From Siphonodentalium dalli (Eukaryota > Mollusca > Scaphopoda > Gadilida > Siphonodentaliidae): a DNA stretch of 64,000 nucleotides. The translations under genes and the position numbers were made by a program. This document shows positions 35,560 to 48,290 of the stretch, piece after piece; position 1 is the first letter of the stretch; each line of letters starts with the position of its first letter. The DNA is taken from assembly GCA_032622095.1 (NCBI GenBank), contig CP136066.1, positions 103,689,319-103,753,318 of the forward strand, given 5' to 3'. Below the pieces are notes generated by a model. That model worked only from the letters and a program-made list of their open reading frames with translations. It searched no databases and was not told the origin of the DNA.

Positions 35560-36361
35560 CATCTTCGCAGGCTTGTCAAAGTACCGCCGGTACCAAGGTA
35601 GTCGGTACCGGTACCGGTACTGCGTTGGAACCGCGGTACCGGTACCGGTACTGGTGTTGTATAGTTTATTCCACTACATATCACACATTTAAAAGAGTAT
35701 ATTCTAATGTGGTATTTACTGGTAATGTATGGCACTTTGTGCCAGTTTTTGGTGATTGTTGTGGATGACAAATACAACAATGTATCCTAATGCACGTATG
35801 CCACAGCAGCCACACATACATGTGTGACATACATGCATTAGTATAGTCTGAAATAGTTGGATTTATCACCCACAACAATCACCTAAAATGTGCCATAATT
35901 TAGGCAGCCTGATAGGTGTTAGAACTTTTATGTTTAGGGCTTTAGACGCTCAAATACATACATCGGAAAGATGGGTATATATGACAATTTAAACTGAAAT
36001 AAATTTTATGCACCTACATGGCTGCAATCCCCAAATGTAAGTTATAATGTAACACATATTGAGTAAATGGCACATATATACATTGTTGAATAAAATTATA
36101 ACAGCTTCAAGAATCGGCATCCGCCGCCGCGTGCTTGATCCGTTGACACATAGTTGCATACCATAATGCAAGCGGCAGTTGCGGCACACTTAAAATAGCA
36201 AAGTTCCTTCAATTTTAATCGATCTATACTGATCTATTTACTGTTTTTGGCGAGTACCGAGAACCGTCGGTGCTGAGTATCAGAACCGGTACCGTTGAAA
36301 CGGCCAAGTACCGCCGGTACCGGTATCGGTACTGGTACCGGTTGACAAGCCTGCATCTTCG
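35560..36361. mobile_element. hAT-type MITE with 8-bp TSD inside CR1 copy A
   Basis: Element 35568-36353 (786 bp) is flanked by the exact octamer CATCTTCG at 35560-35567 and 36354-36361. It begins CAGGCTTGTCAA and ends TTGACAAGCCTG, a perfect 12-bp terminal inverted repeat. Subterminal regions on both sides are packed with GGTACC/CGGTACCGG repeats in opposite order. An 8-bp duplication with CA...TG ends is the hAT pattern. No transposase is encoded. Confidence 0.92.
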
Positions 36362-39104
36362 TCGACCCTTGATCTGTTCTTCACAAACTGTGATGATTAT
36401 GTATGTAACGCAGATGTCCATTTTTTTATGATCGTATTCGATACCATGCCCCAGTCAAACTCGACATCGAGTTAACTTTACCAACTCAGATAACTACTAA
36501 AATACTTATTTGGAACTATGATAGAGCCGACTACGAAGGTATTAACAACATGTTATATAATTGGAATTTTAAAAGTGTTAGTCGTAATTTTCACGTATCT
36601 AAGATTAACAAAGAACTGACAGAAATGTTACAAAATGTTTGTCTGAAATTTATTCCAAATAAAACAGTTTGCATAAGAAAGGACTGTCCTCCTTGGCTGA
36701 CATGTGGTGTAAGAAAACTAATGCGCCAACGCAATAGACTACATAGAATCGCCAAACTAAAAAATTCCTTATCTTCCTGGGCAAAATTTCGTATTGTTCG
36801 AAATCAATGTGTGAGTGCAGTCAGACAAGCAAAAGTCGATTATGACAGTAAAATTGACCACATTTTGAGTTATAAAAACACTGATTCATCGACATGGTGG
36901 AAGAATCTGCAGAAAGTAATTTCCCCCACCTCAAAAGGAATACCCCCTCTTTTAAGCAACAACTGTTATTTAGTTTCCCCTTCTGAAAAGGCACATGCGT
37001 TGAATGATTATCTTTGTAAAATATCGAAAGTTGATGATAATTTGTGCAATACTCACTTGAGCTCTACCAGTCAATATACAGAAACTGATCCTGAACTAGC
37101 GGACATAAAAATTACAACAGTCGACGTTTTCAACGCTCTTAAAAAGTTGAAAGTGTCCAAAGCCTGTGGTCCTGATAGTATTAGCCCACGTGTGCTAAAA
37201 CAGTGTGCTTCGTCTCTTTCTGAATCACTTTCCCATTTCTTTAATATTTTCACTGACAAGAGTTACTATCCGCGTGAATGGAAAAAATCCAATGTGACTC
37301 CCATTTTTAAAAATGGTGACCCAAGCGTAATAGCGAACTACCGCCCTATTTCACTTCTGAGCTGTATATCTAAAACCTATGAGAAGTGCATTTACAAATA
37401 TCTTTGAACATACCTAGACGAAAATAAGTTACTTTCTGTTTACCAATCTGGATTCAAAAAAGGTGACTCTACAGTATATCAGCTTACTGACCTATATGAC
37501 TATATTAGCAGATCTCTGGACGAAGGTAAAGAAATTCGATGTATTTTTTTGTGATATAAGCAAAGCCTTTGACAAGGTTTGGCACAAAGGTCTCCTGTTT
37601 AAGCTTAGGAAACTAGGAATAAAGGGTAAAGTATATGAACTAATTTAATCTTATCTTGAATGTCGTCAACAGAGAGTTATAGTTGATAATGCTAGTTCCG
37701 ATTGGCAAAATGTTTCCGCAGGTGTGCCTCAAGGCTCAATATTAGGCCCACTGTTATTCCTGATTTACATTAACGACATAACCGAAAACATCATGTGCAA
37801 CATACGTCTATTTGCTGATGATACATCAATATATTTATGTGTCGAGAACCCTGTTTTAGCGGCTGAAATAATTAATAGAGACATTGCCACTATTGTCGAT
37901 TGGTCCAAAAAATGGCTTGTAAAATTTAATCCCCTCAAAACTGAAGCTTTAATGATATCGAGGAAATCTACAAATATAGTTCACCCACCCCTAATCATGG
38001 CTGATTCTCACATAACTGAAGTAGAAAATCACAAACATCTTGGTCTTACTTTCGACAACATCGGTTCATGGGAAACTCACATAAGTAACATCACCGATAG
38101 GGCATGGACAAAGGTAAATATCATTAGGAAGCACAAATTCAGACTGAGCAGAAAGACCCTTGAAATTATATATCTTGCTTTTGTTAAACCCACTCTTGAA
38201 TATGCATCACCAGTATGGGATAACATACCAAAATATATGAGCGATTATATCGAAGATATTCAGTATGAAATGGCACGAATTGTCACTGGGGCCACGAGAA
38301 GTACCAGCGATCGCAACTTACTATTATAAACCGGCTGGGAAACAATTGCCTCACGTAGAACAAAACAGAAAATGATACAATTTTTCAAAATGACTAGTAA
38401 CCAAGTCCGTCTTATCTATCAAACATGATTCCTCCCGATTCCACTTCATCTGGTTACAATGTTAGACATGTTAGTATTCACCCGCCTGGCAGCAACAGAG
38501 ACATTTACATGAATACTTTTCTGCCATCGGCTACACGAGCATGGAATAGTTTATCGAATTCAATAAAATCGTCAAACACACTCGAAGAATTTAAGCGTAA
38601 ACTAAACATTGACCGTGCGAAAATTGCAATTTTTATCTTCAGTGTTATTCCAGGAAAGCCCAAATATATCATACTCGTATCAGATTAGGTTGCAGCAACC
38701 TGAACCGTGACCTTGTTATTAATCACTTGAAAGAATCACCACTGTGCCAATGCGGTAGCTTTGAAACTGAATCAGCTTACCATTTCTTCTTGCATGCCCT
38801 CTTTACGCCAGAATTAGATCAGAACTTATAAGTAACTTACCAGTAAGTATGATAACAACCGATATTCTATTGTACGGATCTCACGAACTTCCAAACAAAT
38901 TAAATTCCGAAATATTCTTGGCGGTACAGAAGTTTATTTTAGATAGTGGCCGTTTCTCATAATCACTTAAGGTGACGCGGCTAGATTCCATTCCATTTGC
39001 ATGAACCGCTTTTTCTCCTCCGTGGTCGTGACGCATTCGTGCAAGTGATTTCCCCACTGAACGGATGCTTTTTGTGTTATTTTGTATCGAATGTATGTTG
39101 TGTC

Positions 39105-39107
39105 AAA

Positions 39108-39175
<68 letters not shown>

Positions 39176-39480
39176 CGCACACTCGCCCCTCTCTCTCTCA
39201 TTCTCTTTCAATCCTTTCTCATCCTTAACTTCCGTATTACAATGTTATACCGTATCTCAATCCTAAATAATATTCCAATGAATCAAAAGTATATATCCCG
39301 TCTGCTTTACCCCAGGTGATATTTTTGTCACTTGAGGTGACATTTATTCCACGAGGAGAGGACTTTAAAAAAGCATTTTGCTTGTTGTCCAATCCTCTTC
39401 ATAAATCTATATATTCTACATTATGTTTATGTCAAATGTTTGATTTTTTGAAATAAATACTGTTTACACCAAAGAGGCAC
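39105..39480 (+). repeat. (CT)n microsatellite within a LINE-tail-like repeat, copy 3
   Basis: (CT)n spans about 39112-39172. It is followed by CTTTACCCCAGGTGATA, an inverted CACTTGAGGTGACA, GAGGAGAGGACTTTAAAA, TTGCTTGTTGTCCAATCCTC and GAAATAAATACTGTTTACAC. The order matches the repeats at 21565-21961 and 23400-23800, with more divergence. Confidence 0.6.
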
Positions 39481-39950
39481 CAATAATTTGTAATACAGAG
39501 CGTTTATTATCAGATTGAAAGATATCTGGTAACTTCATCAGGATAGTGTCATGAAAAGATGCTGTTCACCACAAGTGACTAATAATTAGTTAAAATGACT
39601 TGAAGGGCAATTTCCTAATTCATCACACGATTTGCATGCATGTAACGGTTGGTGTAAACATTATTTATTTAGTATCCCAGATGTATACAACAATTTACAA
39701 AATGATGTTAATATATGCTTATATGGAGCCATCTCCTCGGGCAATCCCCTTGTATAAATATATCGAATGGAATCAAGTTCCGTTGTCCTATTGTTTCTAT
39801 ACTGCATATTCATGAATGTGTTTGATATATTTGTTTGTTTCGGAATGGAAATATGTTTACATTCAGGAAGATGTAATTAAATGATGAAAATACTGATACC
39901 GATGAAATAACAACCGCAATAGCCATGTTATGATTAAACAGTATTGATCG
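39481..39950. other. Intergenic DNA, nothing recognised
   Basis: No gene, RNA or complete repeat is supported in this stretch. Confidence 0.35.
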
Positions 39951-40800
39951 TGGCAGTAGGAGGGCGCGAAGCGCCCAGGATGGTCGAAAAGATCGAGAGA
40001 TCTTCTCCTTCACCCTCAATTTGATGTTTTGGTGTTGTTTTGCATGACAAAAGCCCACCAAAAGTCTCACCATGTCTGACCGTGGCAAATTATTGATTGG
40101 GTAGGGCCCACGAGCTTTAATAAGGGGTGGAGGGTGCCCAAGGAGTCCCTGATGAGGTTGATATCGTTGATAATACTACTGAGCAAACCTGGAGTGGTGC
40201 GCTGAAATGGAGAACGGGGCCCCCGATGTTAGTATGTATGTATATATATATATATATAAACTCATGTGTACAAAAGCAAGCAGTTTCTTGTTGTCAAGGG
40301 GAGGGCGGGCGCGACACCCGCATATGAGAGAGAGAGAGCCCGACAAGTAATGGTATGTTGTTACGTATTTATGACCCACCCTACCTCCCCATACCGTAGC
40401 ACGGGCGTAGGTGAAAACGTATTTTGACAATTTCATATACAGTGTTAATTAAGGATTTTGTTAGCTGAAATAAATCTGAACAGCGATGACTATTGTATTG
40501 CACTTAAAGAGATTTTAATTCCAATAGCATGTTTGAACACTGATGTATTGAATGGCATGTGATGTTGAGCAGAAGAGTAGAAGGGCGCGAACACCCGAGA
40601 TGATCGATGTGATAGAGAGAGAGAGAGAGAAGTGAGGAGATTGGAGTTGGCGAGTTACCCGGAAGTGTTGATGCATTTTTCTATCCCATCCTTCTTCCCC
40701 ATATCGTGTACGGGCGTAGGTGAAAGCATATTCTTAACAATCATATACAGTGTCAATTCAGATTTGTATTCGCTGAAGTAATTTTGAACGATAATGAACA
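39951..40800. repeat. Hairpin repeat and ~310-bp tandem duplication
   Basis: At 39960-40014 two hairpins follow each other: GGGCGCGAAGCGCCC, then GAAAAGATCGAGAGATCTTC. A near-identical pair lies at 48707-48757. Weaker relatives start at about 40305 (GGGCGCGACACCCG) and 40585 (GGGCGCGAACACCCG), each followed by (GA)n. Then comes a shared block ending CGGGCGTAGGTGAAA...CATATACAGTGT (40405-40445 and 40708-40755), which shows a tandem duplication of about 310 bp. Confidence 0.6.
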
Positions 40801-41390
40801 GGACATGATATACATCTATATATATAAGTATTGTACAGTGAACATATTGTTTTTGGTTTATATGATTTTTTTGGTTATTTTATTTTTATTATGTAAAATT
40901 ATGTATGTACAAATTGATAATTACAATGTGTTCTTGATTGGCCGTTCCTGGCCTCCCGAAGAAAATCGCAGAGCAGCAAGCGAGCCGAACATATGTAGGT
41001 ATATGTCCGGCCTTAACTCGATGAGAGCTTTGATGACCACTTATGGGTATGAAGTTTCCTTGCACCCCACCCCAAGCTAAGTGCTGGGTCGGTTTTTATG
41101 CCGGGTCCCGCTCGATAGGTGTTGTCGGGTGAGTGGAATGTGTTAAACACGAGCGCTAGTTTCTGTAAATGTTACAATATTGGCAGTTAGTTAGTTGGTT
41201 TGGAGGAGATGATTGTTCGATGGCTTATACTACGGTCACCAAAAGGGTATCTACACCGCCCGAGGATATTCATCAGCGCCCAAGGAGCCATCTAGGGCCT
41301 GAGCCCGCTAACCTATGTTTTGATTTTGGTGTTAGTCAATTTGTAATAATAAATATGTTTTGATGATCACCCGTCAAGAGAGTACCTTAC
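40801..41390. other. Unassigned segment
   Basis: A GC-richer stretch (40935-41170) is embedded in AT-rich DNA. No tRNA, snRNA or protein signature is recognised. Confidence 0.3.
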
Positions 41391-41394
41391 CTTG

Positions 41395-44300
41395 GAGCTG
41401 TTATCATTTAAAACTGGTATTTAAAAAATATATATATTAAACTACACTGACTTAATTTCAATAATATTCCAATAAACATGCAAGTAGTTTAAATCGCCTT
41501 TCTCGTCATCAGAACCATATAATTTATATGGATTCTGACTTCTTATTTAATATTGTCATGTTGTGTATGCATGTGTGATTTTGTTTACTTGTTACCAGTG
41601 GGGGACTCCTCTAGGCTCTGGTGCATGTCTCAGGGGGGGGGTGAATCCCTCCTGGGTCATGTACTCCTGGAGATCCCTCCTGATAACTTGCCTTCGGAAA
41701 TCCTTATTAGTGAGGATCACACTCAAGCAAAATTCAAATTACTGAAGGAAGCATTGAAACCTAAGCAAGCACTTACGATGGGAAATTGTTTGTAAAAGCT
41801 GTGGGTTCGGAAAAGAAATATCTTATACGAAGACTGGCTGATTTCGAACAATTTCTGAAGATAAAGATAGTGAGGGACATACTAGTATGTCACAGCAAAA
41901 GTGAAATTACACAAATGTTCCATTGGACTGAATATTAAGTAAACATTGTTTGATAAATATTTGGGTAACCGATACCAGTAAGGGTTTTTTCTTACACGAG
42001 GCTGCACATGTATATACGTTAATATTGGGTGAAAGTGATTGAACCTATATTGATTATTAAAATTTACATGTAATTTACATGTAATGTGATAGTGGACAAA
42101 GTATAAAGTACCGTGGCTAGCATTGGAACTGTTATCATTCGAAACTGGTATTAACAATATATATATATTAAACTACACTGACGTTAATTTCAATAATACT
42201 CCAATAAACATGCATGTAGTTTAAATTGCCTTTCTCGTTATCGGAACCATAAATGGATTCTGACTTCTTATTTGATATTGTCATGTTGTGTATACATGTG
42301 TGATTCTGTTTACTTGGTACCAGTGGGGGACTCCTCTAGTGCATGTCTCAGTGGTGAATCCCTCTTAGATCATGTACTCCTGGAGACCCCTCCTGATAAC
42401 TTGCCTTTGGAAATCCTTGCTTGTGTATACATGTGTGATTCTGTTTACTTGTTACCAGAGGGGGGACTCCTCTAGTGCATGTCTCAGGGGGAGGTGAATC
42501 CCTCCTGGGTCATGTACTCCTGGAGACCCCTCCTGATAACTTGCCTTTGGAAATTCTTATTGGTGAGGATTTCACTAAAGCAAAATTCCAATTACAGAAG
42601 GAAGCGTTGAAACCTAAGCAGGGAATCTTGGCAAATGCCACACTTATGATGGGAAATTGTTTGTAACAGCCGTGGGTTCGGAAAAGAGATATCTTATACG
42701 AAGACTGACTGACTTCGAATAATTTCTGAAGAAAAAAAAAATATAGTGAGGAACATATGCAAAGCAAAGTGAAATTACGCATATGTTCTGTTGGACTGAA
42801 TATCAAGTAAACATTGTATGATAAATATTTGGGCTGTATATTTATATAAACATGCACTTAGCTTAAATCACTTTTTAGTCATGAGAACTATAAATGGATT
42901 CTGACTTCGTATTTTATATTGACATGTTGTGTATGCATGTGTGATTCTGTTTACTTGTTACCAGTTTGGGGACTCCTCTAGTGCATGTCTCAGGGGGAAG
43001 GTGAATCCCTCCTGGGTCATGTACTCCTGGGGACCCCTCCTGATAACTTGTCTTTGGAAATCCTTATTAGTGAGATATAATCTTGTACATGTATCATCTG
43101 TTGATATGCATATCTGCATTATGCAACTAAGCGAAGGCACACTATGTGCATCAAAAATATTAAAATATTCAAAATTATTTCGTTTGAGATGGACTCAGAA
43201 GTCTACATGAAATGTGATAGTGGCCAAAGTATAAAGTACTTATTAAACATTGGAACTGTTATCATTTTAAATGGGTATAAAAAAAATATATATATACTAC
43301 AATGACTTTAATTTCAATAATATTCCAATAAATATGCATGTAGCTCAAATCATCTTTCTAGTCATCAGAACTACAAATGGTCAGTGCTTTTGTGATATTT
43401 GAGTTTTGTACTACTCTCCTGTGGTTCTGCTTCTAACATATGTTAGATATGGAAAAGAGTCATGTTACATATGTACCGGTATCTATGAAATGCTGTATAC
43501 TTGTTCTAATGGTGGACTCCTATGGTGCATGTCTCATATGGGATGTGACTCCCACCTGGGTCATGTACCCCTGGAGCCCATTCCTGACAACTTGGTTCAG
43601 ATAATGTACTTGATATGTAAAAGATTCATGTTATATATACATGCATCTGCTTTATACCTGTTGCCGGCGGGGGGACTCCTCCTGTGCGTGTCTCATGGGG
43701 GATGTCAATCCCCCCTGGGTCATGTACTCCTGGGGCTCCTCCTAGTATTATACCAGGATTCTGACTTCTTATTTGATATTGTGATATTATTGTCATGTTG
43801 TGTATACATTTGTGATTCTGTTTACTTGGTACCAGTGGGGGACTCCTCTAGTGCATGTCTCAGTGGTGAATCCCTCTTAGATCATGTACTCCTGGACACC
43901 CCTCCTGATAACTTGCCTTTGGAAATCCTTGCTTGTGTATACATGTGTGATTCTGTTTACTGGTTACCAGTGGGGGACTCCTCCAGTGCATGTCTCAGGG
44001 GGAGGTGAATCCCTCTTGGGTCATGTACTCCTGGAGACCCCTCCTGATAACTTGCCTTTGGAAATCCTTATTTTAACAGTGAGATATAATCTTGTATCAT
44101 CTGTTGATATGCATATCTGTATTATGCAACTAAGCGAAGGCACACTATGGGCATTAAAAATATCAAAATATTTTTGGAAATCCTTATTAGTGAGATATAA
44201 TCATGTATACTCAACTGCCATATAATTAAATATTAAATATGGTTTGAGGAATGTCATGAAGGCACAAGCATATTGTATTAAAACGTCAAAAGTATTTCGT

Positions 44301-44725
44301 TCGAGATGGTTTTAACATGTAATCGGCTACATGTACAGAGATCTAATATTGGAATTGTTAACATTTTAAACAGGAAATCGGTTATATTGTTGTATAAAGA
44401 AAACAAGGATATTGTAATTGAATACTGTGTTAGGAATGTCATGAAGGCACTGTATATTGTATTAAAACATTATAAGTATATCGTTCGAGATGGTTTTAAT
44501 ATGCCACTGATTACATATATAGAGCTACAGAATAGAATAAAATATTAAATATAGTCTGTGATTGCGATGGAGGTACACATACATATCAAAATTTTAATTG
44601 CACTTCGTTTGAAATGGACTCAACAGTCTGTAGGTAATATGAAAGTGGTTAAAATACAAAGTACTTATAAAACACTGGAACTGTTAACATTTTAAACAGT
44701 ATGCTATTCATAAAATATCAGCTGT
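41395..44725. repeat. Higher-order tandem array with ~136-bp inner unit
   Basis: The inner unit contains ATGTGTGATTCTGTTTACTT, GTTACCAGTGGGGGACTCCT, GTGCATGTCTCAGGG, GTCATGTACTCCTGGAGACC and CCTGATAACTTGCCTTTGGA. It begins near 41563, 42286, 42422, 42925, 43480, 43620, 43795 and 43935. The pair 42286/42422 and the pair 43795/43935 are nearly identical. A second block (GGAACTGTTATCATTTAAAA ... TTTCAATAATATTCCAATAA) precedes several units at ~41400, 42125, 43250 and 44680, giving a larger unit of roughly 640-725 bp. Open frames through the inner units, such as 43406-44008, follow from repetition and are not claimed as genes. Confidence 0.8.
41706..41938 (+). pseudogene. Coding-like remnant in tandem array (copies at 41706 and 42561)
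   Basis: Within the array two ~230-bp stretches (41706-41938 and 42561-42810) look like decayed coding sequence. One frame gives EDHTQAKFKLLKEALKPKQ. After a one-base shift, another gives YDGKLFVKAVGSEKKYLIRR and LADFEQFL. The second copy differs mostly by conservative changes, but has a stop in LTDFE and an A-run. I do not recognise the protein. It may be a duplicated host exon or part of a transposon. Confidence 0.35.
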
Positions 44726-44971
44726 TTATGAAATGCGGTTAAGAATAAATTGGCAGGCATCGTCCCATATTTCATGTAATATTTGCACCAGGGTGCATTA
44801 TGTTCTGTTTATATTATTTTTTGTATTTTATTATATATGTGATCTTGTTATTGTCTTGTATCATGGAAAGTTACACACATCCAATATATGCACTTAGAAA
44901 TCAACAAAAGCGATGCTGCAAACCCATTCTGACCTATCTTAGCTATTCCAGAACTTACCATTACTCACCTA

Positions 44972-47900
44972 ATGGGGATTAACTTAGAAATGTATCGAGC
45001 TAGGATAGGTTACTTTGGGGGAGGCAGGATCGTTGGAGGTTTGGATTTTGAAAGTATAATGTTGGTTAAATTGGTATGCTGTTTTGGACATAGAGGTTTC
45101 GTGTTGATGTTACTTCTTATGGTAATTATCTGTGTTGATGTGCATCCTCATCCAGGACCCATAACTAAAAATATTTCAATTGCATCTTTAAATGTCAGAG
45201 GACTTAGAAATAAAGTGCCTTTGGTAACAGCTGAACTAGCAAATTATGATATTATTTCCATTACGGAAAGTCTCTTAAGTGATAAGGTAACTGATGATTT
45301 ATTAGATATCCCGGGGTTCCACTCACCTCCCATTCGAATTGACAGAATTGCTAACAAAGGCGGTGGTATTGTTATTTATGTCAAAAAGGAACTTACATAT
45401 AAACACTTAACAGATTTCGATAAACCTGGTCTAGAAGCAGTGTGGCTAGAAATAAGATATTCAAATAAGATTTTCAATCTAGGTGTGTTTTACCGTCAAC
45501 CAAATGCATTGAGTAGTTATTGGGATCTCATAGATAGTTCTATATCACTAGCAAGGGAAAATGTTACACGTAAATGCATAATAGTTGGGGATTTTAATGC
45601 TGACTGTCTAAAAAAAAAACATCCAAAAATTTAAATGCTAGAAGTATCATGTGGTCTAAAGCAATTTGTAAAAACAGCAACACGTGTTACTGATAAGTCA
45701 GCCACCTTAATTGATTTGGTTCTCAGCTCATGCGAAAATATGATAAAAGATTGCTCTGTATCGGCACCTTTCTGTAGTGATCATTGTGCTACATTGGTGA
45801 CTCTTAAAGAACCTAGTACACACCTTCCTTCTTTTAAAAGATGTATATATGATTACGCACGTATGGATTTTGAAGGTATGAAGCTAGCATTTACTAGTGT
45901 AAACTGGGACACTATTTTTCTATCTAAATTTACTGAAGTTGCTGAGAAAGTGATTGCTTATATCACGGAGACAACTGACAGATTTGTTCCAAATAAAGTT
46001 GTCACAGTAAAGAGTAATGATAAATCTTGGATCACATGTGACTTAAAAAGTAAAATGAAAAAACGGGATAGGGCCCACAAATTAGCAAAAAAAAATAATA
46101 ACGTGGATAGCTGGGGGAACTTCAGGATAGTAAGAAATGAGACAATTGGCGCAATCAGAAAAGCAAAATTAGAATATGACCAGAAGTTAGACATATCAGT
46201 GTCAACTGGAAATTTCAATAATAAACAATGGTGGAGGTTAGCAAATGATTTCATGAAAAGGACTCAAAATACGCATAGGAATTTTCCACCATTGATTGAA
46301 TCCAATAATCTAATCAGTGATGCTTCTGATATAGCTAATATTCTAAATAACTATTTTGTTGAACAGGGTGCGTCTATTGATGACTCGCTTCATTTACCAG
46401 ACTTATACTTTAACAGTAAATGTCTGGAAGAAATTGAAGTAACTGTTGAAGATGTCAATCAGATTTTAAATTCACTTGACACTGGTAAAGCCTCTGGGCC
46501 TGATAACGTGAGTAATAGGGTATTGAAAACTTTTTCTTTTGTATTGGCAGAACCTCTAACTAGATTATTTAATGTTCTTCTTGAAGAATCACATTTCCCA
46601 CAAATATGGAAGCATGCTAATGTAACTCCTATACATAAGAAAGGTTCTGTAAATGAAAAAAGTAATTATAGGCCAGTATCTCTGACCAGTACACTTAGTA
46701 AAGTGTTTGAGAAGGTGGTGTTTAAATATGTGTAGGAATTTACTTCTTCTCACTGCCTGCTAACTCCATATCAGTCAGGTTTTACGCCTGGCGATAGTAC
46801 AATATACCAACTTCTCGACATTGACTACTTCACCCAACAAACTTTAAACGATAGGTCATCCGTCAGATTTGTATTCTGTGATATAAGCAATGCATTTGAC
46901 AGAGTTTGGCACAAAGGTCTTATACATAAATTAAATGCAATAGGTATCCGAGGTAAATTACTGTCATGGTTTGTTAAATATCTTAATAATAGAACTCAGT
47001 CCACAGTAATTAATGGAAAAATTTCTAAGAATAGTACTATACATGCTGGTGTACCACAAGGCTCAGTACTAGGCCCCCTCCTATTTAATATTTACATCAA
47101 CGATATAGTGTCGGGTATAGAATCTAACATTAGACTTTATGCAGATGATACCTGCTTATTTTTGCCTGTAGACAATGAAGTTATGGCTGCCGAGATTCTA
47201 AATAGGGACCTTCTCCGTATTGGAGAATGGGCAAAGAAATGGCAAGTTAATTTTAGCCCTGCCAAAACAAAAACTTTGACAATCGGAGTGGATGGTAACC
47301 ATGTTAATCCAGTATTGTTCTTATGTGATCAACCAGTACAAGAAGTAGATGAACACAAACACCTGGGTCTCACTTTCAGTAGGAGTGGAAATTGGGACAT
47401 CCATATTGACACTATTGTCAATAAGGTTGCACCTATGATAAACATATTTAGGAGTTTTAAATATCGCCTATCGAGATCGGCCTTACTGAACATATACAGG
47501 TCTTTCATATTACCTCTATTTGATTATGCAGACTCAGTTTGGGGTAATTGCTCTTTGACAAAATGTACTCAGTTGGAAAACTTACACCTTGATGGTCTTC
47601 GCACAATATGTGGTGCAGTTAGAGGTATCATTCATAATCTAATATACACTGAAACTGGTTTTGCTCCCTTAAGTTTAAGACCAGAACGTAGAAAAACCAT
47701 TATGATGTTTAAACTTGTGAATAGGCTTTGTCCACAGTATCTCTATCTGAAGATTCCAAGACTTGTCTCTGATACATGTGATTACTCTTTTCGAGTGGAT
47801 AAATTAATTGAATTCGAATGGAATCTGAAAAGTTTCTATAACTCATTCTTTCCTTCTGGTGTGAGACTGTGGAACAATGTGGACACTGATATACTAAATA

Positions 47901-48290
47901 CAAATTCTCTATCTAAATTAAAATTTGACCTGACTAGATTCAATACAGTGGTGCCCAAAGTCTATTATGAAGGGAGCAGATGTAACCAAATAATACATGC
48001 TAAATTGCGCCTAGGCTGTAGTGATCTGAATGCTCATAAGTATGAAAGGTTTCTAATTGATGATCCAAGCTGTAGTTGTGGTTATGCTTATGGGGATCCT
48101 GAGCACTACATAGTCTTTTGCCCATTATTTTTATAGACAACGTGAATCCTTAGTATTAACATTGAAAGACCTAGATTGTGAAATTTGTATTAAAGATTTT
48201 CTTATTGGATCATCCCATGTTGTTCCTAATACAAATTCAACAATATGTAATGCACTTCATATTTACTTTGAATCTACTGAGAGACTGTGA
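44972..48290 (+). pseudogene. CR1-like LINE polyprotein: endonuclease-RT (copy B)
   Basis: The start MGINLEMYRARIGYFGGG parallels copy A at 35056. After a hydrophobic stretch comes the degenerate 2A site, then the endonuclease: SIASLNVRGLRNKVPLVTAE, ISITESLLS, GGGIVIYV, GVFYRQPNA, VGDFNADCL, a TAA stop at 45632-45634 right after an A9 run, then FCSDHCATL. The RT has SNYRPVSLTSTLSKVFEKVV, a TAG stop at 46733-46735, FVFCDISNAFDRVWHKGL (motif A), AGVPQGSVLGPLLFNIYIND (motif B) and YADDTCLFL (47138-47149). The C-terminal Cys/His module reads CSCGYAYGDPEHYIVFCPLF; one base shift at ~48131 then leads to FESTERL and a stop. With two stops and one shift this is a young but inactive copy. Confidence 0.85.
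45134..45160 (+). other. Degenerate 2A-type motif in LINE copy B
   Basis: The codons read VDVHPHPGP at the position where copy A has GDIELNPGP. The essential Asn of N-P-G-P is His (cat) and the Gly before Asp is Val. By what is known of 2A peptides, this should abolish ribosome skipping. Confidence 0.75.

Larger units (their letters stand above)
35056..38960 (+). pseudogene. CR1-like LINE copy A, with 2A motif, split by a MITE
   Basis: The protein begins MVDITQYRARIGSFLSRAS; the YRARIG-F signature is shared with copy B at 44972. A membrane-like stretch leads into LLLMLSGDIELNPGP and then the endonuclease start MLLLNTQSIRNK. Most of the endonuclease is deleted; text resumes after the MITE (35568-36353) with STLDLFFTNCDDY. 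The RT follows: NVTPIFKNGDPSVIANYRPI, then a TGA stop at ~37405, FCDISKAFDKVWHKGL (motif A), another stop, AGVPQGSILGPLLFLIYIND (motif B) and FADDTSIYL (37811-37822). The C-terminal part has further stops and ends near 38960. It is clearly dead. The 5' end upstream of 35056 was not delimited. Confidence 0.8.

Noticed and set aside
40800-41170. GC-richer stretch considered as an snRNA or tRNA-derived SINE
   Set aside because: I could find no A/B box pair, Sm site or clover-leaf; left unassigned.
43406-44008. 200-residue plus-strand open frame
   Set aside because: It spans several ~136-bp tandem units that happen to stay in frame; no start context, no domain, and other copies of the unit are broken in the same frame.
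41395-44725. Possible CRISPR-like or clustered repeat array
   Set aside because: Units are 136 bp or longer, spacers are themselves repeats, and the DNA is clearly eukaryotic.
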